Assembly (NCBI RefSeq): GCF_003583925.1
Contig: NZ_QYCN01000004.1
Span: forward strand, 58,419 to 122,418
Source: Hymenobacter rubripertinctus
GTDB taxonomy: Bacteria; Bacteroidota; Bacteroidia; Cytophagales; Hymenobacteraceae
Length of the DNA stretch: 64,000 nt
Reading direction: 5' to 3'
In this document: positions 25,209-33,503 of the stretch, one piece after another
Layout of the letters: each line of letters opens with the position of its first letter
Numbering within the stretch: position 1 is the first letter of the stretch
Position numbers and translations under genes: made by a program
Notes under the pieces: generated by a model
What the model saw: only the letters and a program-made list of their open reading frames with translations
The model's database searches: none
What the model was told of the DNA's origin: nothing

Positions 25209-26117
25209 TCATACACCGATAAACTGAGCACCCCACACGGCCAGAAACTGCACCAGCATCACCCCATCCGTCAGCAGGGCAAAATAATAGTCGGGGCGCG
25301 ACTCCTCAGCACCCCAGATGACGGCGGCCAGCAGTAGCAGCGGCAGCAGCAGGGCCACGTTGTGGGCGGCCGTGACGCCGGCCGGTACCAGCAGGGCGGC
25401 GGCCAGCAGGGCGGCCAGTCCCAGCCCCTTGGTGGCCCGGATGCCCAGCACGCCCGGAAACGTGCGCGTGCCGGTGAGCCGGTCCTTGGTATAGTCGCGG
25501 ATGTCGAAGACCAGGGCCAGGGCCAGGATAAACAGGAAGCGCCGGGCGAAGAGCACCACCACCACCGGCGCGGCCAGCGCCCGGCCCAGGTAGAGGGCCG
25601 GCAGCCAGACGGTGACGGCGGCCCAGACGTAGGCGATGAGGAACACCTTGAGCAGGGGGGCATCGCGCAAGGCCCACCAGCGGCCCCGCAGGCGCAGCAG
25701 GGGCATCGAATAGAGGACCGAAACCACCCCCAGATGCCCCAGAAACAGCAGCAGCCGCACCAATCGGGCATCGGTCAGGAACAGGTAGGCGGCCCCCGCG
25801 CCGGCCACGGCCGCGAGCACCAGCAGCTGGGAGCGGTGCCCCCGAATCCACTGCTTGCGGCGGGTGGTGCCGGGCAGCTGGTGGTGCTTGTAGGGCAGCA
25901 CGCTGTCGAGGTTGTAGAGAAAGAGCGTGGCGGCGAAAATCAACGCCCCCAGCCGCAGCGGAATGTGCACGCCCCAGAACAAAAACGTGGCCCACATCAG
26001 CCCCAGCGCCGCCCCCGACAGCCACACGCTGCTGTAGAGCAGGGCATCCAGCCCCCGGCGGGGCCAGCCCGACGAGGCCCCCGGGACCGGTTCGCAAACG
26101 TGAGAGGCGGGTTTCAT
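25209..26117 (-). CDS. UbiA-like prenyltransferase family membrane protein
   Basis: A 302-residue protein with about eight hydrophobic helices, consistent with the UbiA superfamily that transfers prenyl groups to aromatic or haem-type acceptors. The second Asp-rich motif is present as VFDIRDYTKDRLTGTRTFPG. The first motif, usually NDxxDxxxD, is reduced to YNLDSVLPYKHH. The acceptor cannot be deduced, and loss of the first Asp motif leaves activity uncertain. The ATG at 26117 is used; a TTG two codons upstream is possible. The gene lies between inverted copies of a 25-bp repeat. Confidence 0.75.
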   Translation of the reverse strand: MKPASHVCEPVPGASSGWPRRGLDALLYSSVWLSGAALGLMWATFLFWGVHIPLRLGALIFAATLFLYNLDSVLPYKHHQLPGTTRRKQWIRGHRSQLLVLAAVAGAGAAYLFLTDARLVRLLLFLGHLGVVSVLYSMPLLRLRGRWWALRDAPLLKVFLIAYVWAAVTVWLPALYLGRALAAPVVVVLFARRFLFILALALVFDIRDYTKDRLTGTRTFPGVLGIRATKGLGLAALLAAALLVPAGVTAAHNVALLLPLLLLAAVIWGAEESRPDYYFALLTDGVMLVQFLAVWGAQFIGV

Positions 26118-26241
26118 GCGCAAGAGCAGGGCCGGTTAGCAGCCCCGGCCGGCGCAAGGTACGCCCGCCCCGGCACGCAACGGCCCCCGGAACTGCGGAA
26201 GCGGCCGGGACAAGCAGTGTTATAGCTGACTCGGGTTGCGG

Positions 26242-26420
26242 ACTACCGACCGTCAGCCCCGGAGGGGCGACATATCGACAGGAATAGCCCGCGAAAGAAC
26301 GAAAAAGCCCCCGCGGGGCGACACCCGGTCAGCGAGTGTCGCCCCGCGGGGGCTTCTAACAAGCAGCAGGTGCTGGTTGACTCCCGATATGCCGTCCCTG
26401 CGGGGCTGACGGTCGGTAGT
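26242..26420. repeat. Nested G/C-rich palindrome
   Basis: Outer 20-bp arms (26242-26261, ACTACCGACCGTCAGCCCCG, and 26401-26420) and a separate inner pair (26305-26324, AAGCCCCCGCGGGGCGACAC, and 26336-26355) are all perfect. With the next element and plain spacer this fills the 493-bp gap before ppa; no gene was seen. Confidence 0.85.
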
Positions 26421-26466
26421 AACTGCTGTTACGCACCATTGGGTTTGAGTTGACTGCCGCCGTATC

Positions 26467-26561
26467 GTAGGGTGCGGGGCTTGCCCCCGCCCGCCGTTGA
26501 ACGAGGCCAGTGGACTCGAAACAACTTCAACGGCGGGCGGGGGCAAGCCCCGCACCCTACA
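26467..26561. repeat. Palindrome with perfect 35-bp arms
   Basis: Arms 26467-26501 (GTAGGGTGCGGGGCTTGCCC...) and 26527-26561 pair perfectly around 25 nt. Confidence 0.9.
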
Positions 26562-26585
26562 TCGTTCTTCGGCTGCGTAACAGCA
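26552..26585 (-). repeat. Right copy of the distant inverted repeat
   Basis: Inverted match of 25065-25098; its first ten bases overlap the right arm of the 35-bp palindrome. Confidence 0.8.
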
Positions 26586-26611
26586 GGTGGTAAACCAGCA
26601 CCTTGGGTTAG

Positions 26612-27202
26612 CTAGCCCTGGCCGTTCAGGGCCTGCTGCTCCAGCTTCTGGTCGTGGTCGTTGCCGTTGGGGAAGGTTTCGTCGTAGAGACGGATGCTTT
26701 CCTCGATGATGCGGTAGGCATCTTCGCGGCCCATAAAGCGCTGCACCGTCACCGACTTGTGCTCCAGGGCTTTGTAGTCCTCAAAAAAGCGCTGCATCTC
26801 GCGCAGCGTGTGGGGCGGCAGGTCTTCCAGCTCGTTGTAGTGGTTCACCGAAATGTCGTTGGCGGCCACGGCAATGATTTTATCGTCCTCCTCGTCGCCG
26901 TCCACCATCTGCATCACCCCGATTACCTTGGCTTCCACCAGGCACATGGGCACGATTTCCACGGAGCAGAGCACCAGAATATCGAGCGGGTCCTTGTCGT
27001 CGCAGTACGTTTTGGGGATGAAGCCGTAGGCGGCCGGATAGTGCACGGCCGAGAACAGCACGCGGTCCAGTTTCAGCATGCCGCTGTCCTTGTCCAGCTC
27101 GTACTTGGCCTTCGAGCCTTTCGGGATTTCAATGATGCCGGTCACGGCAGTAGGAGCGTTTTCGCCGCGCGATACGTCGTGCCAGGGGTTAAATTTGGCC
27201 AT
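26612..27202 (-). CDS. ppa: Inorganic pyrophosphatase, family I
   Basis: A 196-residue soluble enzyme that hydrolyses pyrophosphate to drive biosynthesis. Family I features are [20 protein letters not shown], the [11 protein letters not shown] metal-binding Asp cluster, [13 protein letters not shown] and the C-terminal helix ending [13 protein letters not shown]. Length and start ([13 protein letters not shown]) are usual for Bacteroidota. It is preceded by a fold-back repeat. Confidence 0.95.
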   Translation of the reverse strand: MAKFNPWHDVSRGENAPTAVTGIIEIPKGSKAKYELDKDSGMLKLDRVLFSAVHYPAAYGFIPKTYCDDKDPLDILVLCSVEIVPMCLVEAKVIGVMQMVDGDEEDDKIIAVAANDISVNHYNELEDLPPHTLREMQRFFEDYKALEHKSVTVQRFMGREDAYRIIEESIRLYDETFPNGNDHDQKLEQQALNGQG

Positions 27203-27205
27203 TTG

Positions 27206-27372
27206 TTGTTAGCTGTTAGCTGTTAGCGGTTGGCTGTTAGCGGTTGGCTGTTAGCTAAGTTTTTTTAAAGAATGAAAAGAGTATTTCGCTGAGCTATCGG
27301 CGGCCGGTGATGAGCTGTCAGCTGTTCGCTGAACGAGAGCTAACAGCTGATGGCTAGCCGCCAGTAGCTTAC
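27206..27372. repeat. Fold-back spacer with GTTAGCTGTTAGC-type arms
   Basis: GTTAGCTGTTAGCTGTTAGC-rich sequence directly upstream of ppa and an inverted counterpart (GAGCTAACAGCTGATGGCTA) at about 27340-27360 bound about 80 bp of ordinary DNA, filling the ppa/phosphatase spacer. Confidence 0.7.
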
Positions 27373-27373
27373 A

Positions 27374-29086
27374 TCAGAAGCCCAGCACCTGGGTCAGGGG
27401 TTCGCCGGTGCAGCCGTTGGGCTCCTGAATGTGGAGCCAGCGGGCCAGAGTGGGCGCAATATCGGTAATCTTTACCGGAGCCGACGACTCGCCGTGCTTC
27501 ACGTGCCAGCCCCAGAACAGCACCGGCACGTGGGTGTCGTAGCGGCCACTGGAGCCGTGGGTGGTGCCCTTGTTCACGGGGAAGGAGTACGATTCGAGCC
27601 AGCCCGGGGCCAGCACCACCAGCACGTCGCCCGAGCGCTTGGGAAAGTAGCCGTTTTCCAGGTACATCAGCATCCCGCTTTCCCAGTGCGACTTCTGCAC
27701 GTCCTCGGCCGTTAAGGCCCGCGTGACGCCGGCGAAGCCCCGCATCAGGGCGGCCGTTTCGCGCTGCATCTCATACAAATCGAGCTTCTGCCGGGCAATG
27801 AGGGGCTGGTTGAGGTAGACCTGCTGGTTCTCGTAGCTCAGCACCCAGTTGCCGGGGCCGTGGCGGCGCACGAGCTGCTGCTGCAACGAGTCGCGCATCA
27901 GGTTAGGCCCCACCGAGCCGGCGGGCAGCTGATGGTCGAGCAAAAAGTTGGGCGAGTGGGCCGCGCCGTGGTCGGCACTCAGAAACACGAGCACGTTTTT
28001 GCGGCCCAGCGTTTTATCCAGCTGCTCGAACAGGCGGGCCAGGTCGCGGTCGAGGCGCAGGTAGGTATCCTCGGCCTCAATGGAGTTCGGCCCAAACTGG
28101 TGGCCCACGTAATCGGTGCTGCTGAAGCTGAGGGCCAGAAAATCGGTCTGGCCGCGCTGGCCCAGCTGCTCGGCCCGCAGGGCTTCGAGGGCGAAATCCA
28201 ACGTCAGCGAGTTGCCGAAGGGCGTGGACCGGATCAGGTCGAGGTTGCGGACGGGGGCCGTTTTCTCACCCGTGGCTTCCAGCGCCCCCTTCACGGCCGT
28301 GGGCAGCACAGCACTCAGCGTGGGCAGATCGTGGGGGAACACGGGCCGGGTTTCGCCCCGGAAGGCCGACTCCCAGGCCACGTCGTCGGGCGAGCTTTCG
28401 GTGTACTGACTAATGGGCAACAGCGTATTCCAGGGCTGGTCGAGGTAGCGGGCGGCCCGGTTTTCGGCGTTGAAGCGGCTGGCCCAGGCGGGCAGCTCTT
28501 TCAGGTAGAAGGTGCTGCTGATGAAGGCCCCGTTGGTGCCGTCGTACCAGTACGCGGCGTTGGCGGCGTGGCCGGCCGGCAGAATCGAGCCCCGGTCCTT
28601 GATGCAGACGCCGATGACCTTGCTTTGGAAGTTGGTGGCCAGGCGCAGCTCATCGGTGATGGTGGTGGTGAGCAGGTGGCGGGGCGACTGTTGGCCGGCC
28701 GCCGCCGAGCCGCCCACCGGCTGCACGGCGTTGTCCTCGGTTACGTAGGTGCCGCGGCCGGTTTCGCGCACCAGCCAGTTGTTGCCCACAATGCCGTGGC
28801 CCGAGGGCGTGGTGCCGGTATAAATGCTGGCGTGGCCCGGGCCGGTGTAGGTGGGCACGTAGTTGTAGTGGGCGTTTTCGTAGCTAAACCCCTCGCGCAG
28901 CAGCCGCCGGAACCCGCCGCTACCGTACTTGCTCCAGTAGCGGTAGAGGTAGTCGTAGCGCATCTGGTCCACCACAATGCCCACCACCAGCTTGGGGCGC
29001 TCGGGGGTGGGGGCGGTATTTTTTTGGGCGAAGGCGGGCAAAGCCAGCGTGGCCGCCAGCAACAGGCTCAGACTCTTTTTCAACAC
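27374..29086 (-). CDS. pafA: PafA-like alkaline phosphatase superfamily protein
   Basis: A 570-residue exported phosphatase. The mature protein begins KNTAPTPERPKLVVGIVVDQ, with the first metal Asp in VVDQMRYDYL. The Thr nucleophile lies in YVPTYTGPGHASIYTG, and further metal ligands in SADHGAAHSPNF and the C-terminal GTTHGSSGRYDTHVPVLFWG. PafA-type enzymes release phosphate from diverse monoesters in the periplasm. No ATG precedes the signal peptide, so I place the start at GTG 29086 (TTG 29083 is equally possible): LKKSLSLLLAATLALPAFAQ. The frame stays open for 310 codons upstream, but that part crosses repeats and has no protein-like character. Confidence 0.9.
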   Translation of the reverse strand: MLKKSLSLLLAATLALPAFAQKNTAPTPERPKLVVGIVVDQMRYDYLYRYWSKYGSGGFRRLLREGFSYENAHYNYVPTYTGPGHASIYTGTTPSGHGIVGNNWLVRETGRGTYVTEDNAVQPVGGSAAAGQQSPRHLLTTTITDELRLATNFQSKVIGVCIKDRGSILPAGHAANAAYWYDGTNGAFISSTFYLKELPAWASRFNAENRAARYLDQPWNTLLPISQYTESSPDDVAWESAFRGETRPVFPHDLPTLSAVLPTAVKGALEATGEKTAPVRNLDLIRSTPFGNSLTLDFALEALRAEQLGQRGQTDFLALSFSSTDYVGHQFGPNSIEAEDTYLRLDRDLARLFEQLDKTLGRKNVLVFLSADHGAAHSPNFLLDHQLPAGSVGPNLMRDSLQQQLVRRHGPGNWVLSYENQQVYLNQPLIARQKLDLYEMQRETAALMRGFAGVTRALTAEDVQKSHWESGMLMYLENGYFPKRSGDVLVVLAPGWLESYSFPVNKGTTHGSSGRYDTHVPVLFWGWHVKHGESSAPVKITDIAPTLARWLHIQEPNGCTGEPLTQVLGF

Positions 29087-29225
29087 AAGCAGGAAGTGGG
29101 CCGCCGCACCAGGGCCGCCGCAAAGTTCAGCCGCAAAGATAACCCGCCCCGCCGGGAGTTGCGCAGCCTTGTATAAAGCCTCACCCCACCCCCCGGCCAC
29201 TCGGTTGACCCGGTACTCAGCTCCG

Positions 29226-29348
29226 AGGTAAACACCTGCCGTTTTTTTAGCCAGGTGTTTACCTCGTAGGTAAACACCTGTCGTTTTTTTAGCCAGGTGT
29301 TTACCTCGGAGGTAAACACCTAGCTTTTTTCTGGACGGGTGTTTACCT
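29226..29348. promoter_or_regulatory. Three 42-bp repeats of inverted AGGTGTTTACCT half-sites
   Basis: AGGTAAACACCT occurs at 29226, 29268 and 29310, and its complement AGGTGTTTACCT at 29253, 29295 and 29337 (last copy with G first). The period is exactly 42 bp, four helical turns. Adjacent half-sites pair across 3 bp, or alternatively across a 15-bp T-rich spacer. The array ends 8 bp before the ATG of an XRE-like gene, so it is probably its operator. Confidence 0.7.
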
Positions 29349-29356
29349 TGAGCCGG

Positions 29357-29965
29357 ATGAGAGCTGCTTCTTTTTCTTCTTCCGTGGAATTTTCGGCGGT
29401 GGTGCGGGCCGGGCTGGGCCTTTCGGGACGGCAGCTGGGGCGGTATCTGGGCGTATCGGTGGGGTTTGTGGCCCAAGTGGAGGCGGGGCACAAGCCCCTG
29501 CCCCTGGCCCTGGTGCCCCGGCTGCTGCATCTGCTGCCGGCCCTGCCGCCCCCCCTGGGCCAGGGCCCCGTGCCCCCGCCCGCCCCGGTGCCCTACAATG
29601 TGCTGCTGCCGCTGCCCGCCCCCGAGCCCCTGGTGCCCCCGCCCCCCACCCCGCCCGACGCGGGAGTGCTGGCCGCCCGGGGCCGCAGCGTGCGCCTGCG
29701 CCTGCTGCGCCAGGGCACTGCCCTGGCCGCCGCCCAGGCCCGCGCTGCCGCCCTGCACCAGCGCCGCCTCGCCCTGGCCCACCTGCTGGCCCTGCCCCCA
29801 CCCCCCGAAGCCGCCGAGGCGGCCCACCTGGCCCGCTGGCTCCGGGGCCTGACTACCGACCTCACCCGCGACGACCCTGCTCCCGCCGCCCGCGCCGCCG
29901 CCCTGCGCCTGCTGGCCGCCCGCGTGGCCGGCCTGCGCGCCGAGCTGGCCGCTCTGGCACCCTAG
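29357..29965 (+). CDS. XRE-like DNA-binding protein with Pro-rich linker and Ala/Leu/Arg helix
   Basis: A 202-residue protein. Residues about 10-50 resemble an XRE helix-turn-helix (VRAGLGLSGRQLGRYLGVSV, then GFVAQVEAGHKPLPL), followed by a proline-rich linker (PPLGQGPVPPPAPVPYN, PLVPPPPTPPDAG) and a long Ala/Leu/Arg-rich helical part (AAAQARAAALHQRRLALAHL). Composition is extremely G/C-rich. The ATG at 29357 is preferred over a GTG at 29339 that lies in the repeat array. Location behind the operator array suggests autoregulation. Target genes are not evident. Confidence 0.7.
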   Translation: MRAASFSSSVEFSAVVRAGLGLSGRQLGRYLGVSVGFVAQVEAGHKPLPLALVPRLLHLLPALPPPLGQGPVPPPAPVPYNVLLPLPAPEPLVPPPPTPPDAGVLAARGRSVRLRLLRQGTALAAAQARAAALHQRRLALAHLLALPPPPEAAEAAHLARWLRGLTTDLTRDDPAPAARAAALRLLAARVAGLRAELAALAP

Positions 29966-30067
29966 CCTCCGTGCGCGGTGAACTGGCGAGGCGTGGAAAA
30001 GCCAAGGGCCGCCAAGCACCTAACGGACAGCCTATCGGGGGGCACTGCCGGGCTGGTCAGACGGGAA

Positions 30068-30101
30068 CCCAAGCTGGGGCTATATCTAGTCCTAGCTTGG
30101 G
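30068..30101. promoter_or_regulatory. Inverted repeat upstream of a hypothetical gene
   Basis: CCCAAGCT and AGCTTGGG flank 18 bp about 90 bp before the next ATG; possible operator. Confidence 0.3.
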
Positions 30102-30190
30102 CACACACAATTTGCCGGGTCCACACAATATTGACGGAGCTTCCACCGTTATACCAGCGGCAACTCCGCCACCCTTATTCCTTATCACTT

Positions 30191-30604
30191 ATGCCGTTTC
30201 CCGTTCAATTACTCACCACCCAGGCCGAGTGCGACACTGCGCTGGCGGCCCTGAGCCTGGAACTGCGCGTGTTCAGCGTGCGCGACCAAGTGCTGGACCT
30301 GCAAGCCGATCAGTCGGCGGGGCGGGCCACCAACCGGGCCCAGGACCTGGCCGCAGCTACGGCCAGCATCACCAGCCTGACGCCCGTGCTGGCCACGCTC
30401 ACGCCCGGCACCACCGACTACGCGGCCATGAATAAGCTGCTGCTGCGAGCCCAGCGCCGGGGAGAAGACCTGAGCGCCACGGCCAGCGCCCAGACGCCCA
30501 CGGAGGCCTTCCTCAAAGCCGTGGATGTGCGCCAGGTGGCCGTGCAGGTGCCCGAGCTGGAGCTGGCCATTGCCGAAGTAACGGCCCGCCGCGCGGCCCT
30601 CTAA
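30191..30604 (+). CDS. Hypothetical helical protein
   Basis: A 137-residue cytoplasmic protein not assigned to a family. Most of it is predicted-helix sequence rich in Ala, Leu, Thr and Gln (FSVRDQVLDLQADQSAGRAT, and AAMNKLLLRAQRRGEDLSAT), compatible with a coiled-coil or small helical bundle. The ATG at 30191 follows a plausible spacer; the frame extends upstream without protein character. A strong hairpin follows the stop, supporting its being a real transcription unit. Confidence 0.6.
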   Translation: MPFPVQLLTTQAECDTALAALSLELRVFSVRDQVLDLQADQSAGRATNRAQDLAAATASITSLTPVLATLTPGTTDYAAMNKLLLRAQRRGEDLSATASAQTPTEAFLKAVDVRQVAVQVPELELAIAEVTARRAAL

Positions 30605-30644
30605 GCCCCGCTTTTTTCGCTCTTATTCTCCTATGGCAACTAGT

Positions 30645-30682
30645 CAAACGGCCCGCTTCCTGGCAAGGAGGCGGGCCGTTTG
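30645..30682 (+). terminator. Terminator hairpin
   Basis: CAAACGGCCCGC / GCGGGCCGTTTG, 12 bp with a 14-nt loop, 40 bp after the stop codon. Confidence 0.75.
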
Positions 30683-30763
30683 TTGGGCGGGCGGGGTAGG
30701 TGGGTGGGGTGGGCGGGCCTGTCCTTACCAGGCGTGAAGTTGCTGAGGTGGCCGTTCAACAAG

Positions 30764-30785
30764 GAGACGCGAAGGGTCGCGTCTC
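30764..30785. repeat. Short REP-like hairpin
   Basis: GAGACGCGA / TCGCGTCTC with loop AGGG; has the look of a short palindromic repeat unit. Confidence 0.5.
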
Positions 30786-30811
30786 TACAGGGCTGCCGGG
30801 GGGCCGGGGTG

Positions 30812-30873
30812 GAATCACACCAGGCAAAAGGCCCGCCTCCTTTCGGAAGCGGGCCTTTTGCCTGGTGTGATTC
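30812..30873 (-). terminator. Perfect 25-bp hairpin ending the ATP synthase operon
   Basis: Arms 30812-30836 (GAATCACACCAGGCAAAAGG...) and 30849-30873 pair perfectly around 12 nt, 8 bp after the atpG stop. Confidence 0.8.
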
Positions 30874-30881
30874 AGGAAATC

Positions 30882-31772
30882 TTACTTGCTCGAAGCCAGG
30901 GCCTCGGCCCCGCCTACGATTTCGAGAATCTCGGTGGTAATGGCCGCCTGACGGGTGCGGTTGTAGGTCAGCTTAAGCGACTTGAGCAGCTCGCCGGCGT
31001 TTTCGGTGGCCTTGTCCATGGCCGTCATGCGGGCGCCGTGCTCGGAGGCGTTGCTTTCCAGTACGGCCTTGTAGAGCTGCACCTTCAACGACTGCGGAAT
31101 CAGGGTCTGTACGATTTCCTCCTTGGAAGGGGAGAAAATGTAGTCGGCGTTGGCCGTAGCCGGGGCATTGGCGGGCTGCTCGGTGGGCACGAGGGGCAAC
31201 AACTGCTCGGCGCGCACCACCTGGGTGGCCACGTTGCGGAACTCGTTGTAGACCATCACCACCTCGTCGTACTGGCCGGAGCGGAAGCCATCCATGGCCC
31301 GTTCGGCGGCCTCGCGCACGGTATCGAAGGAAAGCTTACTGAACACATGCTGGTAGTCGCCGAGCAGCGGTCCGCGCTTACCAAAGTAGTCGTGGGCCTT
31401 TTTGCCAATGGCCATCACGGTGATGCTGCCCGCGGCGGCCTGCTGGGCGTAGCGGTTCTGCACCAACCCGTTCACGCCCTTGAACACGTTGCTATTGAAC
31501 GCGCCGGCCAGGCCCCGGTCGGAGGTAATGGCGATGATCAGCACGCGGCGCACCTCGCGCACTACGCTGTAGTCGCTCACCGCCTCCTCGCCGGCCAGGG
31601 CCGTGAGGTTGCTCAGAATGCTGTTGAGCCGCTGGGCGTAGGGCCGCATGCGCAGGATATTATCCTGGGCGCGCCGCAGCTTGGCCGCCGCCACCATTTT
31701 CATGGCTTTGGTAATCTGCTGCGTGCTCTGCACCGACGTAATGCGGCTCCGGACTTCTTTTAAGCTAGCCAT
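30882..31772 (-). CDS. atpG: F-type ATP synthase gamma subunit
   Basis: A 296-residue central-stalk subunit of F1. The N-terminus SLKEVRSRITSVQSTQQITK and AMKMVAAAKLRRAQ, and the C-terminus RMTAMDKATENAGELLKSLK, then LTYNRTRQAAITTEILEIVG, are the conserved coiled-coil elements that rotate inside the alpha-beta hexamer. Size is usual. It is the last gene of the operon in this window; atpD and atpC do not follow, only a terminator. A fold-back repeat separates it from atpA. Confidence 0.97.
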   Translation of the reverse strand: MASLKEVRSRITSVQSTQQITKAMKMVAAAKLRRAQDNILRMRPYAQRLNSILSNLTALAGEEAVSDYSVVREVRRVLIIAITSDRGLAGAFNSNVFKGVNGLVQNRYAQQAAAGSITVMAIGKKAHDYFGKRGPLLGDYQHVFSKLSFDTVREAAERAMDGFRSGQYDEVVMVYNEFRNVATQVVRAEQLLPLVPTEQPANAPATANADYIFSPSKEEIVQTLIPQSLKVQLYKAVLESNASEHGARMTAMDKATENAGELLKSLKLTYNRTRQAAITTEILEIVGGAEALASSK

Positions 31773-31779
31773 TTCGTTG

Positions 31780-31910
31780 AGCTGTTAGCTGTTCGCTGTT
31801 CGCTTGCTTATCACTCTTACTTTAGCAGAGCAATAAGAAGCGGTAGCCATTAACTGCCAACTGCGCCTCCTAAACGAAGGCTGACAGCGAACAGCTAATG
31901 GCTAACAGCT
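31780..31910. repeat. Fold-back repeat between atpA and atpG
   Basis: GAGCTGTTAGCTGTTCGCTG (from 31780) and AGCGAACAGCTAATGGCTAA (from 31886) are inverted versions of one low-complexity arm, with about 80 bp of ordinary DNA between them. Confidence 0.7.
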
Positions 31911-31916
31911 TAAAAT

Positions 31917-33497
31917 TTAAGAGGCGTACTGCGCCGACAGGTCCTTGGCAACCTGACGGATGGCCCCGATGATGGTGTCGTCGAGTTTGCCGGCCTTCAG
32001 GGCTTTGAGCTCCTCGGCGTGGCGGGTGTGCATTACCTGGGTGAACTCCTTCTCGAAGGCGCGCACCTTGTTGACGGGCACCTGGTCGAGCAGGCCGTTG
32101 GTGGCGGCGTAGATGATGGCCACCTGGTCCTCTACCTTCTGGGGCGAGAACTGGGCCTGCTTCAGGATTTCGAGGTTACGACGGCCGCGCTCAATGGTGA
32201 GGCGGGTCGAGGCATCGAGGTCGGAGCCGAACTTGGCAAAGGCTTCCAGCTCGCGGAACTGGGCCTGGTCGAGCTTCAGCGTACCAGCCACCTTCTTCAT
32301 CGACTTGATCTGGGCGTTACCCCCTACGCGGCTCACCGAGATACCCACGTTGATAGCAGGACGCACGCCGGAGTTGAACAGGTTGGTTTCGAGGAAGATC
32401 TGGCCGTCGGTAATCGAAATTACGTTGGTCGGGATGTACGCCGAAACGTCGCCGGCCTGGGTTTCGATGATGGGCAGCGCCGTCAGCGAACCGCCGCCTT
32501 TCACCAGGTGCTTGATGCTCTCGGGCAGGTCGTTCATGTCCTGGGCAATGGCGTCGGACGCGTTGATCTTCGCGGCGCGCTCGAGCAGGCGGCTGTGCAG
32601 GTAGAATACGTCGCCGGGGTAGGCCTCACGGCCCGGAGGACGACGCAGCAGCAGCGACACCTCGCGGTAGGCCACGGCCTGCTTGGAAAGGTCGTCGTAG
32701 ACCACCAGGGCCGGCCGGCCCGTATCGCGGAAGTACTCGCCGATGGCGGCACCCGTAAAGGGCGCGTAGAACTGCAAGGCGGCCGGATCGGAAGCCGAGG
32801 CCGACACCACCACGGTGTAGTCCATGGCCCCACCTTTGGTGAGCGACTGCACGATCTGGGCTACCGTAGAAGCCTTCTGACCCACGGCCACATAAATGCA
32901 GAACACGGGCTCGCCACGATCGAAGAACTCGCGCTGGTTCAGGATGGCATCGAGGGCTACCGTCGACTTACCCGTCTGCCGGTCACCGATGATGAGCTCC
33001 CGCTGGCCGCGGCCAATCGGAATCATGGCGTCGATGGCCTTGATGCCGGTTTGCAGGGGCTCAGCTACCGGCTGGCGGTAGATTACGCCGGGCGCCTTGC
33101 GCTCCAGAGGCATGTCGTAGGTCTGGCCCTGGATGGGGCCACGGCCGTCGATGGGCTGGCCCAGCGTGTTCACCACGCGGCCAATGATGCCCTCACCTAC
33201 CAGGATGGAGGCAATTTTATTGGTGCGGCGCACGGTAGCGCCCTCCCGGATTGCGGAATAATCGCCGAGCATTACTGCGCCCACGTTATCTTCTTCCAGG
33301 TTGAGAACGAGGGCGCGCAGGCCGTTTTCAAATTCGAGCAATTCCCCCGCCTGGGCGTTGCCCAGGCCGTAGATGCGGGCTACACCATCGCCAACCTGCA
33401 AAACGGTGCCCACCTCTTCGAGTTCGGCTTCGGTTTTGAAGTTGGAGAGTTGCTCCCGCAGAATGGCGGATACTTCATCCGGACGTACGTCTGCCAT
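31917..33497 (-). CDS. atpA: F-type ATP synthase alpha subunit
   Basis: A 526-residue non-catalytic nucleotide-binding subunit of F1. The Walker A motif is [13 protein letters not shown], the subunit-interface signature [14 protein letters not shown], and the DELSEED-equivalent region precedes the C-terminal helices. Length and order of domains (beta-barrel, nucleotide fold, helical bundle) are standard. It lies 6 bp downstream of atpH. Confidence 0.98.
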   Translation of the reverse strand: MADVRPDEVSAILREQLSNFKTEAELEEVGTVLQVGDGVARIYGLGNAQAGELLEFENGLRALVLNLEEDNVGAVMLGDYSAIREGATVRRTNKIASILVGEGIIGRVVNTLGQPIDGRGPIQGQTYDMPLERKAPGVIYRQPVAEPLQTGIKAIDAMIPIGRGQRELIIGDRQTGKSTVALDAILNQREFFDRGEPVFCIYVAVGQKASTVAQIVQSLTKGGAMDYTVVVSASASDPAALQFYAPFTGAAIGEYFRDTGRPALVVYDDLSKQAVAYREVSLLLRRPPGREAYPGDVFYLHSRLLERAAKINASDAIAQDMNDLPESIKHLVKGGGSLTALPIIETQAGDVSAYIPTNVISITDGQIFLETNLFNSGVRPAINVGISVSRVGGNAQIKSMKKVAGTLKLDQAQFRELEAFAKFGSDLDASTRLTIERGRRNLEILKQAQFSPQKVEDQVAIIYAATNGLLDQVPVNKVRAFEKEFTQVMHTRHAEELKALKAGKLDDTIIGAIRQVAKDLSAQYAS

Positions 33498-33503
33498 GGT
33501 GGG

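Noticed and set aside
29080-29319. Minus-strand peptide with 14-residue repeats
   Set aside because: The 42-bp DNA period is a multiple of three, so any frame gives a repeated peptide. The DNA palindromes explain the pattern better.
29226-29348. CRISPR-like array
   Set aside because: The whole 42-bp unit repeats including the spacer, with no unique spacers and no cas genes.
29087-30019. 310-codon N-terminal extension of the PafA-like protein
   Set aside because: It reads through the 42-bp repeat array and antisense to the XRE-like gene, and would bury the signal peptide.
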